DNA from: Opacimonas sp014872805
GTDB taxonomy: Bacteria > Pseudomonadota > Gammaproteobacteria > Enterobacterales > Alteromonadaceae
Length of the DNA: 64,000 nt
Direction of reading: 5' to 3'
Assembly (NCBI GenBank): GCA_014872805.1
Contig: WKFN01000002.1
Location: 1-64,000 of the forward strand
The position numbers and the translations under genes were made by a program. Positions 8,473-18,264 of this stretch are shown one piece after another (the stretch's first letter is position 1; each line of letters starts with the position of its first letter). Below the pieces are notes generated by a model. The model did no database searches and had not been told where the DNA came from. It saw nothing but the letters and a program-made list of their open reading frames with translations.

Positions 8473-9906
8473 TTATTCGCCCGTGATCTGCTTGATGATC
8501 GCAGTAGTAGATACCCCTTCTTCAAAGTGCATAATTTTGACTTCACCACCATTGGCAATCACCTCAGTCCCACCTGCAATTTGCTCTACGGTATAATCCC
8601 CGCCTTTGACCAAGATATCTGGTAAGACATCGGCAATCAATGCTTGTGGCGTATCTTCCCCAAATGGCACAACAAAATCCACAGCACCTAACCCAGCCAA
8701 TACCGCCATCCGACGCGAGACATTGTTCACCGGTCGACCTGGACCTTTTAAGCGGGTAACCGACGCATCATCATTAACTGCCACAATCAAGCGATCGCCT
8801 AATTTTGCCGCCGCTTGTAGATACGACACATGTCCCGCATGCAAAATATCAAAGCATCCATTGGTCATCACGACTTTTTTGCCCTGTGCTTGTAACTGAC
8901 GAACGGTATACACAAGTTGCTCGGCATTCATAACGCCACTGTCTTCATGCACCACATCTTGCATCGCTAACGCTAATTCAGTTGGGGATACTGTTGATGT
9001 TCCAAGCTTACCCACCACAATGCTTGCGGCTTGGTTTGCTAACACGCATGCCTGATTTAATTCCAAGCCAACGGCAACGCCTAGCGCAAGGGTTGCGACA
9101 ACCGTATCACCCGCTCCTGTCACATCATAAACTTCTTTTGCTTTGGCCGGTAAATGATAATCAGGGCCCTGTGAAAACAGCGACATGCCATGTTCCGAGC
9201 GCGTGACCAAAATATGTTCGAGAGCTAATTGTTCACGCAAAGCTTGTGCTTTGGTGCTCAACTCATTTTCACTATTAACAGAACCTTGAATTTGTTGGAA
9301 TTCAGACATATTCGGGGTAATCAAGGTTGCCCCGCGATAGCCACTGTAATCAGTGCCTTTGGGATCAACAACCACTGGCACTTGTGCTTGCTTGGCGAGT
9401 GCAATCAGAGACACTGCATCACTTAAAGTGCCTTTGGCGTAATCGGAGAGCACCAACACATCAACATCGCCTAATACCGCTGCGACTTGTTGTGTCAATA
9501 CGGATTTATCTACCTGAGCAAATGACTCTTCAAAATCCAAACGCAATAACTGTTGGTTGCGACTCATGACCCGTAATTTGGTGATCGTATCCATACCATC
9601 AACAAAGGCAAAATGACAGGTCACCCCATGAGCTGACAAACGCTCCTCTAGGATTTTAGCCGCCTCATCCGCAGCGCCTTCTCGAGCTCCACACAGGCCA
9701 ACCAAATGGACTTGTGCGCCCAATGAAGCTGCGTTAATGGCAACGTTCGCAGCCCCGCCCGGCCTAGCTTCATGGTCATTGACTTTCACCACGGGTACTG
9801 GTGCTTCTGGTGAAATTCGGCCAGTATCGCCGCTGTAATATCGGTCAAGCATGATATCGCCAACAATCATAATACGGGCGTTCTGAAAAGACGGTAAATG
9901 AACCAT
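8473..9906 (-). CDS. hldE: bifunctional heptose-7-phosphate kinase / heptose-1-phosphate adenylyltransferase
   Basis: 477 residues from ATG 9906, the same length as E. coli HldE. That start gives MVHLPSFQNARIMIVGDIML, which aligns with the family; a TTG four codons upstream is possible but less likely. The N-terminal PfkB-type kinase (to about residue 320) has GGAANVAINAA and DVTGAGDTVVA. The C-terminal nucleotidyltransferase has MTNGCFDILHAGHVSYL with the HxGH motif and a KGGDY-type end. It makes ADP-heptose for the lipopolysaccharide inner core in the cytoplasm. The LpxL-type acyltransferase nearby is a functional relative. The DUF350 gene upstream is in the same direction, 32 bases away. 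Confidence 0.96.
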   Translation of the reverse strand: MVHLPSFQNARIMIVGDIMLDRYYSGDTGRISPEAPVPVVKVNDHEARPGGAANVAINAASLGAQVHLVGLCGAREGAADEAAKILEERLSAHGVTCHFAFVDGMDTITKLRVMSRNQQLLRLDFEESFAQVDKSVLTQQVAAVLGDVDVLVLSDYAKGTLSDAVSLIALAKQAQVPVVVDPKGTDYSGYRGATLITPNMSEFQQIQGSVNSENELSTKAQALREQLALEHILVTRSEHGMSLFSQGPDYHLPAKAKEVYDVTGAGDTVVATLALGVAVGLELNQACVLANQAASIVVGKLGTSTVSPTELALAMQDVVHEDSGVMNAEQLVYTVRQLQAQGKKVVMTNGCFDILHAGHVSYLQAAAKLGDRLIVAVNDDASVTRLKGPGRPVNNVSRRMAVLAGLGAVDFVVPFGEDTPQALIADVLPDILVKGGDYTVEQIAGGTEVIANGGEVKIMHFEEGVSTTAIIKQITGE

Positions 9907-9938
9907 AATGACTAACAACTCTTTATCTTAAAATTCTA

Positions 9939-10844
9939 TTAAAAACTGATGATGCCCAACACAATTAGGGCGATGCCGACGCTTAAGACCCATTCAAGGG
10001 TAGCGATTCCGGTGTTTTCTTGCAGATCGACTTCTTCTTTCCAATCGATTCCCATCAACACCAAACGCTTGGCCAAGCCGACAATAACCGCCAGCAAGAA
10101 CGCACCAACTACACCACAAAACAACCAGCCAGTCGCGTTAGTGACATAGGTCGCCGCATCGTATTGCAATATATCACCCGCACCAGAGACAACCAAGGCT
10201 GTTCCAATTAGATTACCGGAGTGCTGTATACCAAGTGCCAAATTGCCTTTGCGCAACTGGCCTTGCAGAGAATCAACTTGATTGTTGCGAGCAAAGCGCA
10301 ATTCATAAATACGAGTCGTCACCAGTAATACAGTGAGCATGACAAAAAAGCCCGTAATGATCGCCACAATCGCTTGAGTATCTGTGCCTTTAACCCAGTT
10401 GATTACCCCATAAATCACAATTGCCGAGGCAATAGCACTCGACGCATCCACCACTGCGACAGCAGTGTTGCGCTTGGCAATCGCCTCGTCCTTCACTAAG
10501 CGATGCAAAATCACTTTATCATGTGCCACTCTACCTAATTTGATTAGAAGAATACCGATGATACCAAACAGCAACATACCCAATGCGGCAATATCAAATC
10601 CTTGTCCGATATGCCGACCAACTATGGCAGATAATACAATACATAGCGCAATCATGCGCCCTGCGACACTGATACCAAATGCCGAATTGTCTTTACTTGC
10701 GAGCTCATCAGACACACTCACCTTACTTTGAGAACCTGCGAGTAAACGAATGGTGAGCAGTAATGCTAAGACGATGACAATATCCATCAAGACATAGAGC
10801 ATGAGTGCATTCGGGAAAGCGACCAGAGCAACCAACTGTTCCAT
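9939..10844 (-). CDS. DUF350 family membrane protein
   Basis: 301 residues with about eight membrane helices in a duplicated arrangement, each half resembling a DUF350 (UPF0719) domain: the second half carries LRKGNLALGIQHSGNLIGTALVVSGAG, the first AFGISVAGRMIALCIVLSA. Function of the family is unknown; members are often encoded near genes for ionic or polyamine metabolism in other bacteria, but here it is 32 bases upstream of hldE on the same strand and likely shares its transcript. Inner-membrane location is predicted. It is divergent from glnE, with 76 bases between the starts. Confidence 0.8.
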   Translation of the reverse strand: MEQLVALVAFPNALMLYVLMDIVIVLALLLTIRLLAGSQSKVSVSDELASKDNSAFGISVAGRMIALCIVLSAIVGRHIGQGFDIAALGMLLFGIIGILLIKLGRVAHDKVILHRLVKDEAIAKRNTAVAVVDASSAIASAIVIYGVINWVKGTDTQAIVAIITGFFVMLTVLLVTTRIYELRFARNNQVDSLQGQLRKGNLALGIQHSGNLIGTALVVSGAGDILQYDAATYVTNATGWLFCGVVGAFLLAVIVGLAKRLVLMGIDWKEEVDLQENTGIATLEWVLSVGIALIVLGIISF

Positions 10845-10920
10845 ATAAGAATTCTTTTATTTGCTGGGTTTTGCGGTATGATTTGCATCATACCATAGCG
10901 CATAGTAAAAGTGACAACTG

Positions 10921-13629
10921 ATGAGACACATTGCGATTGATTCGCCTTACGCAGCCCAAGTCATGGAACAGTATTCTGAGCAGTGGGAAACCTTTGTTGC
11001 CCAGTATCCATTGAGCCACCCTCTGCCTCAAGATCTTCATCTCACTCTTGAGAACCTAGTAACACAGTGTCAATCAGAAACCGAACAACTAAGTAAATTA
11101 CGTCAATTTAAGCACTTGACCATGGCACATATTACCCATCGTGACCTGTATCATGAGCAATCGATACAGCAATCCGTACAACAGGTATCACTGGTTGCTG
11201 ATGCTACCATTTTATGTGCTTACAGTATGGCATATCAGCAAGTTTCACAGCGCTATGGTGAACCTATGGGTAGTTATGGCAAACAGCATTTATATATCTT
11301 GGGCATGGGCAAGTTAGGTGGTAATGAGCTCAACTTTTCTTCCGATATTGATTTGATTTTTGCCTATCCAGAAACCGGTGAATTCAGCGAACGACGCAAA
11401 CCATTTGAATATCAACAGTTCTTTACCAAAGTGGCGCAAAAGCTAATTTATTTGCTCGACCATACCACACTGGACGGCCAAGTTTGGCGGGTAGATATGC
11501 GCTTGCGTCCGCTCGGTGACAGTGGGCCTTTAGTCATGCCTTTTTCCGCAATAGAGGAATACTATCAAAGCCAAGGTCGCAGTTGGGAGCGTTATGCAAT
11601 GCTCAAAGCTCGTATTCTCAATGCACAAGATGACTACAGCAATCAGCTAAGTGACATACTGCAACCATTTATTTACCGTCGTTATGTGGATTTTAGTGTG
11701 CTCGATTCACTGCGCGAGATGAAACGTAACATTGCCCAAGAATACCGTCGTAGACAACTTTCAGACAACATCAAATTAGGTCGAGGTGGTATTCGTGAAG
11801 TGGAGTTCTTGGTGCAATGTTGTCAGCTGATCTATGGCGGGCGACATAAAGACTTGCAGACGGCGTCATTACAGAACGCTATGCAACACATCACCGAACA
11901 TCAAATTTTGCCGAGTTCAGTGACTTCTGAGCTTGAGCGTGATTATTGGATATTGCGTACCATTGAGCATCGCTTACAACAGTACAACAATCAACAAACC
12001 CAAACTCTGCCTCAAGAAACGCAGCACAGAACGATTCTAACTAAACAGTTAGGTTTTGCTTCATGGACAGACACTTATGAATATATTCAACAAGTTTCGC
12101 ACCGTATCCATACTCACTTTAGATTGTTTATCCAAGATGAAGATGAACCAAACACAGAACAACACAATGCATATCAAGATATCTGGGAGTTAGCTTTAAG
12201 TGTCGAAGAGATGACCACTATTTGCACGAGCATAGACATTGCATTAGCGGAACAACTTATCCACGATAAAAATACCGCAAAACTGTGGCAACTTGGTGAA
12301 CGAGGTGCGCGAATTTTAAATGCGCTGTGCCCGTTGTTTATCAAGCCGATCAGTGAGCATTCAGGTCGCGAACAAGTGCCGGTATGGAGTAGTGTTTTTC
12401 ATTTGCTACAGGCTGTCTCTAAACGCACTGCTTACTTGGAACTGATGCTCGAAAATCACAATGTGCGCGAGCAGATCTTGTTATTTTGCAACAAAAGCAC
12501 TTGGGTGATTGAACAATTATGTCAATTTCCAGTACTTCTTGATGAGCTCATTCATCCACAATATTTGCAGCATTCTGAATACGATATGTCTGGCTGGCGC
12601 ACTGATTATCAAGCGCAACTGCAACATGCATTATTACGCATAGAACCGGATGATGTTGAGGGACAAATTCAGGCGCTACGCCAGTTTAAACTTGCCCAAA
12701 TGTTACGTATTGCTGCAGCTGATATTTTGGATGTTTTACCAATAGCGCATGTCAGTGACAAGTTGACGTTGTTAGCTGAAACAATCCTAGCCAGAGTGGT
12801 AAATGATGCTTGGCATCATGTGACTGCGCGATACGGTATGTTGCCCAACACCACTGAACAGAATACGGGTTTGGTCATTATTGGATATGGCAAGCTCGGT
12901 GGCATAGAATTGAGTTATCGTTCGGATTTGGATCTGGTCTGTCTCTTTGACTGTCCCAAAGACGCAGTAACCGATGGCAAAAAATCACTCTCTGCTGTAG
13001 AGTTTTACACCAAGTTTGTCCAGCGCATCATGCACCTGATGCATACCAAAACCCTACTTGGGGATTTGTATGATTGTGATTTGCGCTTGCGCCCATCTGG
13101 CAATTCAGGTTTGCTAGTTAGCTCATTCGAAACATTTTTAAGCTATCAACAAACAGAAGCGTGGGTATGGGAGCACCAAGCACTCTTGCGCGCTCGTCCG
13201 GTGTACGGGGAAGTGCATAGTTGTGCAAAATTTGCCGATATTCGAAATCAAATATTAAGTCGACCGCGTGATCCTAAAAAACTCGCAGCAGATGTATTGA
13301 ACATGCGCCTCAAAATGCGCGAGCACCTCAAAGCCAAAGACAAAGGAGTAATGGCTGATATCGAGTTTTTGACACAATATTGGTGCCTCGCAAATGCGCA
13401 TCAATACCCTAATATTATCAATTACACTGATAATATACGACAACTCGAAGCGTTGTGTGAGGCGAATGTCATCCCAGAAACCACCGCACAACAACTGACC
13501 CAATCTTATTTAACTTGGCGCCATCATCAACATCATATGAGTATACAGCGTTCCCAAGTACATGATGATACAACATTGGGTTTACTCCAAGATGCTGTGC
13601 ATAAGATTTGGAGACGTGTGTTTGAATAA
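10921..13629 (+). CDS. glnE: bifunctional glutamine synthetase adenylyltransferase/deadenylylase
   Basis: 902 residues (E. coli GlnE has 946). GlnE attaches AMP to and removes it from glutamine synthetase in response to PII and glutamine. Two nucleotidyltransferase domains are visible: the N-terminal deadenylylase with MGKLGGNELNFSSDIDLIF (S141, D142, D144) and the C-terminal adenylylase with YGKLGGIELSYRSDLDLVCLFD (D669, D671), each followed by its helical bundle and RLRP motif (DMRLRPLGDSG and DLRLRPSGNSG). The N-terminus is slightly shorter than in enterics. No strong Shine-Dalgarno precedes the ATG. Fits functionally with gltB at the right edge, the other half of ammonia assimilation. Confidence 0.96.
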   Translation: MRHIAIDSPYAAQVMEQYSEQWETFVAQYPLSHPLPQDLHLTLENLVTQCQSETEQLSKLRQFKHLTMAHITHRDLYHEQSIQQSVQQVSLVADATILCAYSMAYQQVSQRYGEPMGSYGKQHLYILGMGKLGGNELNFSSDIDLIFAYPETGEFSERRKPFEYQQFFTKVAQKLIYLLDHTTLDGQVWRVDMRLRPLGDSGPLVMPFSAIEEYYQSQGRSWERYAMLKARILNAQDDYSNQLSDILQPFIYRRYVDFSVLDSLREMKRNIAQEYRRRQLSDNIKLGRGGIREVEFLVQCCQLIYGGRHKDLQTASLQNAMQHITEHQILPSSVTSELERDYWILRTIEHRLQQYNNQQTQTLPQETQHRTILTKQLGFASWTDTYEYIQQVSHRIHTHFRLFIQDEDEPNTEQHNAYQDIWELALSVEEMTTICTSIDIALAEQLIHDKNTAKLWQLGERGARILNALCPLFIKPISEHSGREQVPVWSSVFHLLQAVSKRTAYLELMLENHNVREQILLFCNKSTWVIEQLCQFPVLLDELIHPQYLQHSEYDMSGWRTDYQAQLQHALLRIEPDDVEGQIQALRQFKLAQMLRIAAADILDVLPIAHVSDKLTLLAETILARVVNDAWHHVTARYGMLPNTTEQNTGLVIIGYGKLGGIELSYRSDLDLVCLFDCPKDAVTDGKKSLSAVEFYTKFVQRIMHLMHTKTLLGDLYDCDLRLRPSGNSGLLVSSFETFLSYQQTEAWVWEHQALLRARPVYGEVHSCAKFADIRNQILSRPRDPKKLAADVLNMRLKMREHLKAKDKGVMADIEFLTQYWCLANAHQYPNIINYTDNIRQLEALCEANVIPETTAQQLTQSYLTWRHHQHHMSIQRSQVHDDTTLGLLQDAVHKIWRRVFE

Positions 13630-13679
13630 GATACGTTTATCAGGGCAAGTATAAGCGATTACCGGTTCAGCAAATGACC

Positions 13680-14612
13680 TCAGTAAAAACCAGCCTCCCC
13701 TTCAGGGCGTGTTTTGAAGCGTTTATGCATCCATAAATAACTTTCAGGCTGTTCGAGGACCATAGATTCAATATGTGCATTAAGCTCTGTTAATGCTTGT
13801 ATATCTTCTTTATGGGCAAAATCTGGTATTGGTGGATAAAATTTTAATTTATATCCTGTTGCGGTGTATTGGGTACTTAACATGATAGGAATTGCGCCAG
13901 AGCGACGCGGGAACATTAAGCATGCAGAAAGAGTTGCAGTAGACTCTACCGCAAAAAAAGGGATGAAGTGACTGCCACGGCGGCCGTAATCTTGGTCTGG
14001 TAAATACACACATAATTCTCCGTCGCTTAACGCCTCAATCAATGCTCTAGAACTGCGTTTATCAATCATGTATTTGTTCGAACGCGCGCGACCTCGATAT
14101 TGCAAATAATCCATCAATGGATTGTTGTGTGGTCTATAAAACGCTACGCTGGGTTCATATAAACCCAACAAACGGCAACTGACCTCCAGGTTCATGTTGT
14201 GGATAGCCATGACAAACGCACCTTTACCTTGTGCTAACACCTTTTGAATATGCTCTTGGCCTTCTATCTCTAATAATGGTCTAAGACGTCGGTCCGGCCA
14301 CCACCAGCCCATTGCGGTTTCAAACAAGGCCATTCCAGCCACTTTCAAATTCTGCTCAACTAAATCATCTCGTTTAGCCTGAGGCCAATCCGGAAAGCAC
14401 TTATCAATATTTACTCGAGCGATATGCACCCGCTTTTTGCCAAGTGTTTTGAGCAAAAAAGTATTCACTAAAGCAAGCTTGCGCAAAATCGATAATGGCA
14501 ATAGCGTAATGAGATACAAACACCCTACCCCAAACCAAACAGGCCAGTATTGAGGGAGAAAAAAAGCATAAGTAAATTGTGGTTTGTTGATTTTTTGAGG
14601 CACGATGATCAC
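13680..14612 (-). CDS. lipid A late acyltransferase, LpxL/LpxP type
   Basis: 310 residues. These enzymes transfer a fatty acid from acyl-ACP to Kdo2-lipid IVA at the inner membrane. The catalytic HX4E is AIHNMNLEV (H138, E143). Further family blocks are FYRPHNNPLMDYLQYRGRAR, LPDQDYGRRGSHFIPFFAVE and YLWMHKRFKTRPEGE. An N-terminal membrane helix (residues about 24-42) is present. The DYG block and the YRPxxNPLxD block resemble LpxL/LpxP more than LpxM, but which acyl chain it adds cannot be told. Convergent with glnE; no clear terminator in the 50 bases between them. Confidence 0.9.
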   Translation of the reverse strand: MIIVPQKINKPQFTYAFFLPQYWPVWFGVGCLYLITLLPLSILRKLALVNTFLLKTLGKKRVHIARVNIDKCFPDWPQAKRDDLVEQNLKVAGMALFETAMGWWWPDRRLRPLLEIEGQEHIQKVLAQGKGAFVMAIHNMNLEVSCRLLGLYEPSVAFYRPHNNPLMDYLQYRGRARSNKYMIDKRSSRALIEALSDGELCVYLPDQDYGRRGSHFIPFFAVESTATLSACLMFPRRSGAIPIMLSTQYTATGYKLKFYPPIPDFAHKEDIQALTELNAHIESMVLEQPESYLWMHKRFKTRPEGEAGFY

Positions 14613-14695
14613 TGTGTTTCAGGTTACTGAAAAAAGGTTTCTAGCTGACTATTATATATAAATGCAGATTCGCTGCTATAACTATATATGCTAAC

Positions 14696-17600
14696 TTGGT
14701 TTTTATTACTTTGACGGATGCTATCTTGTCCAGTACTAATGATTTTCTTAACATTTTAAATGCAAGCTCAGTAGGGATTCTGCAGGTCGATTCAAAATCT
14801 ATCATTCGCTTTGCCAATGATCAGATTTGCCTTATGTTTGGCTACACACAAGAAGAATTAAATGGCCAAGCTTTATCCATTTTATTACCCCAAGATATTG
14901 GTTCCCGTCATAGTAATTCGGTAAAACTATTCCTACAACATGGTAAGCGTCGTCCCATGGCCTCTGGTAACGTATTCAAAGGAATGACAAAGGACGGTCA
15001 AGAAATTGCCGTTACGATTGGCTTAAACACCCTTGAAGTTCATAGTGAAAACTTTGTTATTGCCACTATTATTGAGGCTTCTCGTTTATATGCTTCAGAA
15101 CTGAGCCTAGAGGCTGCAAATCTAGGAATGGCATCGCAAACTCAAAAGTTATCAGAAACACAGAATACACTAGCATTAGAACAAGATAAGTGCCAACTAT
15201 TGGCCCAAGTAACCGAACAAACTGACAGTGCGATTCTGTTGACAGACACCGACCTTAACGTGATCTGGAGCAATCGTGCAGCAGAAGTGATGAGTGGATA
15301 CACGCGCAAAGAGCTTGCCATTATGCATCCACTGGATAGGATCTCTGTACGAGCTAATCAGATTGATATCAATCGGTTACGCATTGCCATCAACAGTGAA
15401 CAAATGTTCTCTTGCGAAATAGAACTGCTTAACAAAACACTCAAACCCTATTGGATAAGACTGTCTTGCAAACCTATTGTGACTGAGGGTAAGTGCAGCG
15501 GCTACATGTTTATCGAATACGATATCAGTGCGCGAAAATCATTAGAACACCAATTGCGCAATCGTAATAATTTGCAACGCGCAATACTGGATTCGGCCCA
15601 ACAAATCATCATTTCAACTGATTTAAATGGGATTGTAGTGACCTTTAATGAATTTGCATCAAGGTTATTGGGCTGGAATTTTTTTGAAACGGTATCAGTA
15701 TTGTCGATGAATATATTTTTCGACTATACCTGTTTAAAGCAATTTGCAGACGAAGTCTCAAAAAAAGTGGGTTACCCAGTAAGTGCTAATGCCGAAGCTT
15801 TATTAATTGCCACTAGAAAAAAACTATTTGCTGAGTACACGTTCACCCTCGTCACCAAAGATAAGAAACCATTGCAAATATCATTGAATATGAGCGCTCT
15901 GTACTCGCGACATAATGATATCGAAGGCTATTTATTTATTGGACGCGATGTGACTCAATTGATTGCATTACAAAATGAAAGTAAACGCAGTCATGAGTTA
16001 ATTGAACAAACCGCCAAGGTCGCTAAACTAGGAGGCTGGGAATTCGATATCAGCACAAATAGTCTCTATTGGTCGGACGAGGTCTATCGGATCCACGAAT
16101 TACCTGTTGGCAGTCATATCGCTCTGGAAAACGCGATCAATTATTATACCCCTGAAGCCCGCCCATTAATCCAACACGCTATTGCCCAAGCAATCGAAAA
16201 ACAACTCTCATGGGATCTGCAAGTCCCTTTTATTACAGCTAAAAACAACCGTATTTGGGTACGAGCCATGGGGCGACCTATAGTTGAAAACGGTGAAACC
16301 GTTTTTCTGAAAGGGACGTTCCAAGACATCACAATTTTAAAAAATGCCGAAGAAAAGGCCAAAGAAGCCAGTAAAATAAAGGGGCAGTTCCTTGCTAATA
16401 TGTCTCATGAAATTCGCACTCCAATTAATGGTATTATTGGTATGAATGAATTACTGCTTGAAACCAAACTAACTAAAAAACAGCGGAACTATGTCAATCT
16501 GGCTATCAAAAGTAGTCATTCACTGTTGCGCTTAATCAATGACATATTGGATTTCTCAAAAATTGAAGCAGGTAAATTAGCACTCCGCAGAGAACCCATT
16601 TTTATCCAGGCTTTACTCGAAGAGGTTGTGACAACATGTAAGTTACAACTCAAAGAAAAAGGGTTAAGCTGTATCATCCAAAACGAAGTTTCTGAGCAAA
16701 TCATCACTGATCCGATACGCTTGAAACAAGTCCTGCTAAACCTTTGCACGAACGCTATCAAGTTTACCCACCATGGGAATGTGACTCTCCGTACACACTG
16801 GAGTAATACGCAACAAATAGAATTTAGCGTCATCGATACTGGGATTGGTATAGAACCAGACAAGCTAGAAGAATTATTTGAAGAATTCACGCAAATTGAT
16901 GCAACGTCTACACGCGCGTATGGTGGAACTGGGCTTGGCCTCGCTATCAGCAAACAATTAGTCCAGTTGCTGGGCGGCACGATAAAGGTTTCTTCGATGA
17001 TTAATCATGGTTCGACATTCAGTTTTACCATTGCAACGTCTCTCTCTGAAAAGCAACACCCATCAAACTTTAACGCCCTTTGTATAGGTGATGAAGCGAA
17101 CTTTGAGTCTGTTTTAGACACACTCAAGCAAGCACCGAACTGGCAGGTAAAAGTTTCAAACTCAGTTCCAGAGATAATGCAAAATCTAATCAAACCATCT
17201 TCTGTAAAATTTGATGTGATTATTATAGCCGAACAAGTTAATCAATTTGCAGCGACTGATGTCGTAAAAGCGTTGCGGCACAATGTTCAACAAGATGTTG
17301 CCCCAATCGTATTGCTTAGTAATGATCATGCTTACAATGCGACTTTTTTGCAACAAAATGGTTTTGCTGGACTGCTCAACCCGAACTCTATTACTTCACA
17401 CAACAGAGAAGATTTGACTATTTTAGCGCAACAACCCGATGCATTAAACTTGATGCCCATTCATAATCTTGATCCTAGTATGACATCCAGAATTTTACTG
17501 GTAGAAGATAATGAAATTAATCAAACCGTCGCCTCAGAATATCTACTCACGCTAGGGTTTGAATGCGAACTCGCAAAAAATGGTATAGAAGCTCTGAATA

Positions 17601-17857
17601 TACTTAACCAACGTGATAAACATTTTGATCTAGTATTAATGGACTGTCAGATGCCAGAAATGGATGGCTATGAGACCACTAAGAAAATTCGCCAAGATAT
17701 TACTTATGCCCATCGCAAACATATACCGGTCATTGCATTAACCGCTCACGCAATGGAAGGAGACCGCGAGAAGTGCCTTGCATCCGGTATGAACAGCTAC
17801 ATTAGTAAACCCATTGACAAGGCGCAGTTAGCTGCAGAAATAAACCGCTGGCTGTGA
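14696..17857 (+). CDS. multi-PAS hybrid sensor histidine kinase
   Basis: About 1,053 residues, no membrane segment, so probably a cytoplasmic sensor. Order: PAS domains at about 15-125, 165-280, 290-410 and 430-545 (the last with GGWEFDISTNSLYWSDEVY); HisKA with NMSHEIRTPING (H571); HATPase with NLCTNAIKFT, DTGIGI and GGTGLGLAIS; a degenerate receiver-like segment (about 795-900) lacking a usable phospho-acceptor motif; a full receiver with VLMDCQMPEMDG (D983). No ATG lies in frame near the start: the frame opens after a TAG at 14642-14644 and only TTG codons (14696, 14711, 14726) are available, without a clear ribosome site. I give the first TTG; the true start is uncertain. No cognate regulator gene is adjacent. 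Confidence 0.88.
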   Translation: MVFITLTDAILSSTNDFLNILNASSVGILQVDSKSIIRFANDQICLMFGYTQEELNGQALSILLPQDIGSRHSNSVKLFLQHGKRRPMASGNVFKGMTKDGQEIAVTIGLNTLEVHSENFVIATIIEASRLYASELSLEAANLGMASQTQKLSETQNTLALEQDKCQLLAQVTEQTDSAILLTDTDLNVIWSNRAAEVMSGYTRKELAIMHPLDRISVRANQIDINRLRIAINSEQMFSCEIELLNKTLKPYWIRLSCKPIVTEGKCSGYMFIEYDISARKSLEHQLRNRNNLQRAILDSAQQIIISTDLNGIVVTFNEFASRLLGWNFFETVSVLSMNIFFDYTCLKQFADEVSKKVGYPVSANAEALLIATRKKLFAEYTFTLVTKDKKPLQISLNMSALYSRHNDIEGYLFIGRDVTQLIALQNESKRSHELIEQTAKVAKLGGWEFDISTNSLYWSDEVYRIHELPVGSHIALENAINYYTPEARPLIQHAIAQAIEKQLSWDLQVPFITAKNNRIWVRAMGRPIVENGETVFLKGTFQDITILKNAEEKAKEASKIKGQFLANMSHEIRTPINGIIGMNELLLETKLTKKQRNYVNLAIKSSHSLLRLINDILDFSKIEAGKLALRREPIFIQALLEEVVTTCKLQLKEKGLSCIIQNEVSEQIITDPIRLKQVLLNLCTNAIKFTHHGNVTLRTHWSNTQQIEFSVIDTGIGIEPDKLEELFEEFTQIDATSTRAYGGTGLGLAISKQLVQLLGGTIKVSSMINHGSTFSFTIATSLSEKQHPSNFNALCIGDEANFESVLDTLKQAPNWQVKVSNSVPEIMQNLIKPSSVKFDVIIIAEQVNQFAATDVVKALRHNVQQDVAPIVLLSNDHAYNATFLQQNGFAGLLNPNSITSHNREDLTILAQQPDALNLMPIHNLDPSMTSRILLVEDNEINQTVASEYLLTLGFECELAKNGIEALNILNQRDKHFDLVLMDCQMPEMDGYETTKKIRQDITYAHRKHIPVIALTAHAMEGDREKCLASGMNSYISKPIDKAQLAAEINRWL

Positions 17858-17868
17858 GCTAATATGTT

Positions 17869-18126
17869 CTAATAGTTTTGCGCAATGGTTTCAAGTTTAC
17901 GAGTAAAGGCTTCTTTGTGCTCGGCTTTGTCATAATCAAGATGATATTGGTTGTGAAAGCCAACGCGCATTTTGACTTGTGCATCTTCCAAAAACACCGT
18001 GTAACCATCGTGATCAGTAAAGGCTTTGACACCTTCTAACCTATACGCAAAATCTTTGTACTCACCGTGTTGTCTGATTTTTTCAAACACTGAGAGCAAA
18101 AATTTAGTCTCGATATCATTTTTCAT
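17869..18126 (-). CDS. small DUF3081-type protein
   Basis: 85 residues: starts MKNDIETKFLLSVFEKIRQHG and contains ALTDHDGYTVFL-type text (AFTDHDGYTVFLEDAQVKM) and VGFHNQYHLDYD. This resembles the DUF3081 family of small gammaproteobacterial proteins of unknown function. It is convergent with the hybrid kinase and divergent from fadE. AAGGAACTGATTAA precedes its ATG on the minus strand. Family assignment is from recall of the pattern and is less certain than the gene itself. Confidence 0.7.
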   Translation of the reverse strand: MKNDIETKFLLSVFEKIRQHGEYKDFAYRLEGVKAFTDHDGYTVFLEDAQVKMRVGFHNQYHLDYDKAEHKEAFTRKLETIAQNY

Positions 18127-18264
18127 TTAATCAGTTCCTTTTCTGGTATTTGTACGAAAAACTTGCAATTTTGTTTTGGTACTATTATGATAATTTCAAC
18201 TGGTCGGACATCTGAGGTCCCATGACTGGCTATGTGTCAACATTTTACATTGAGGCAATTTGTA

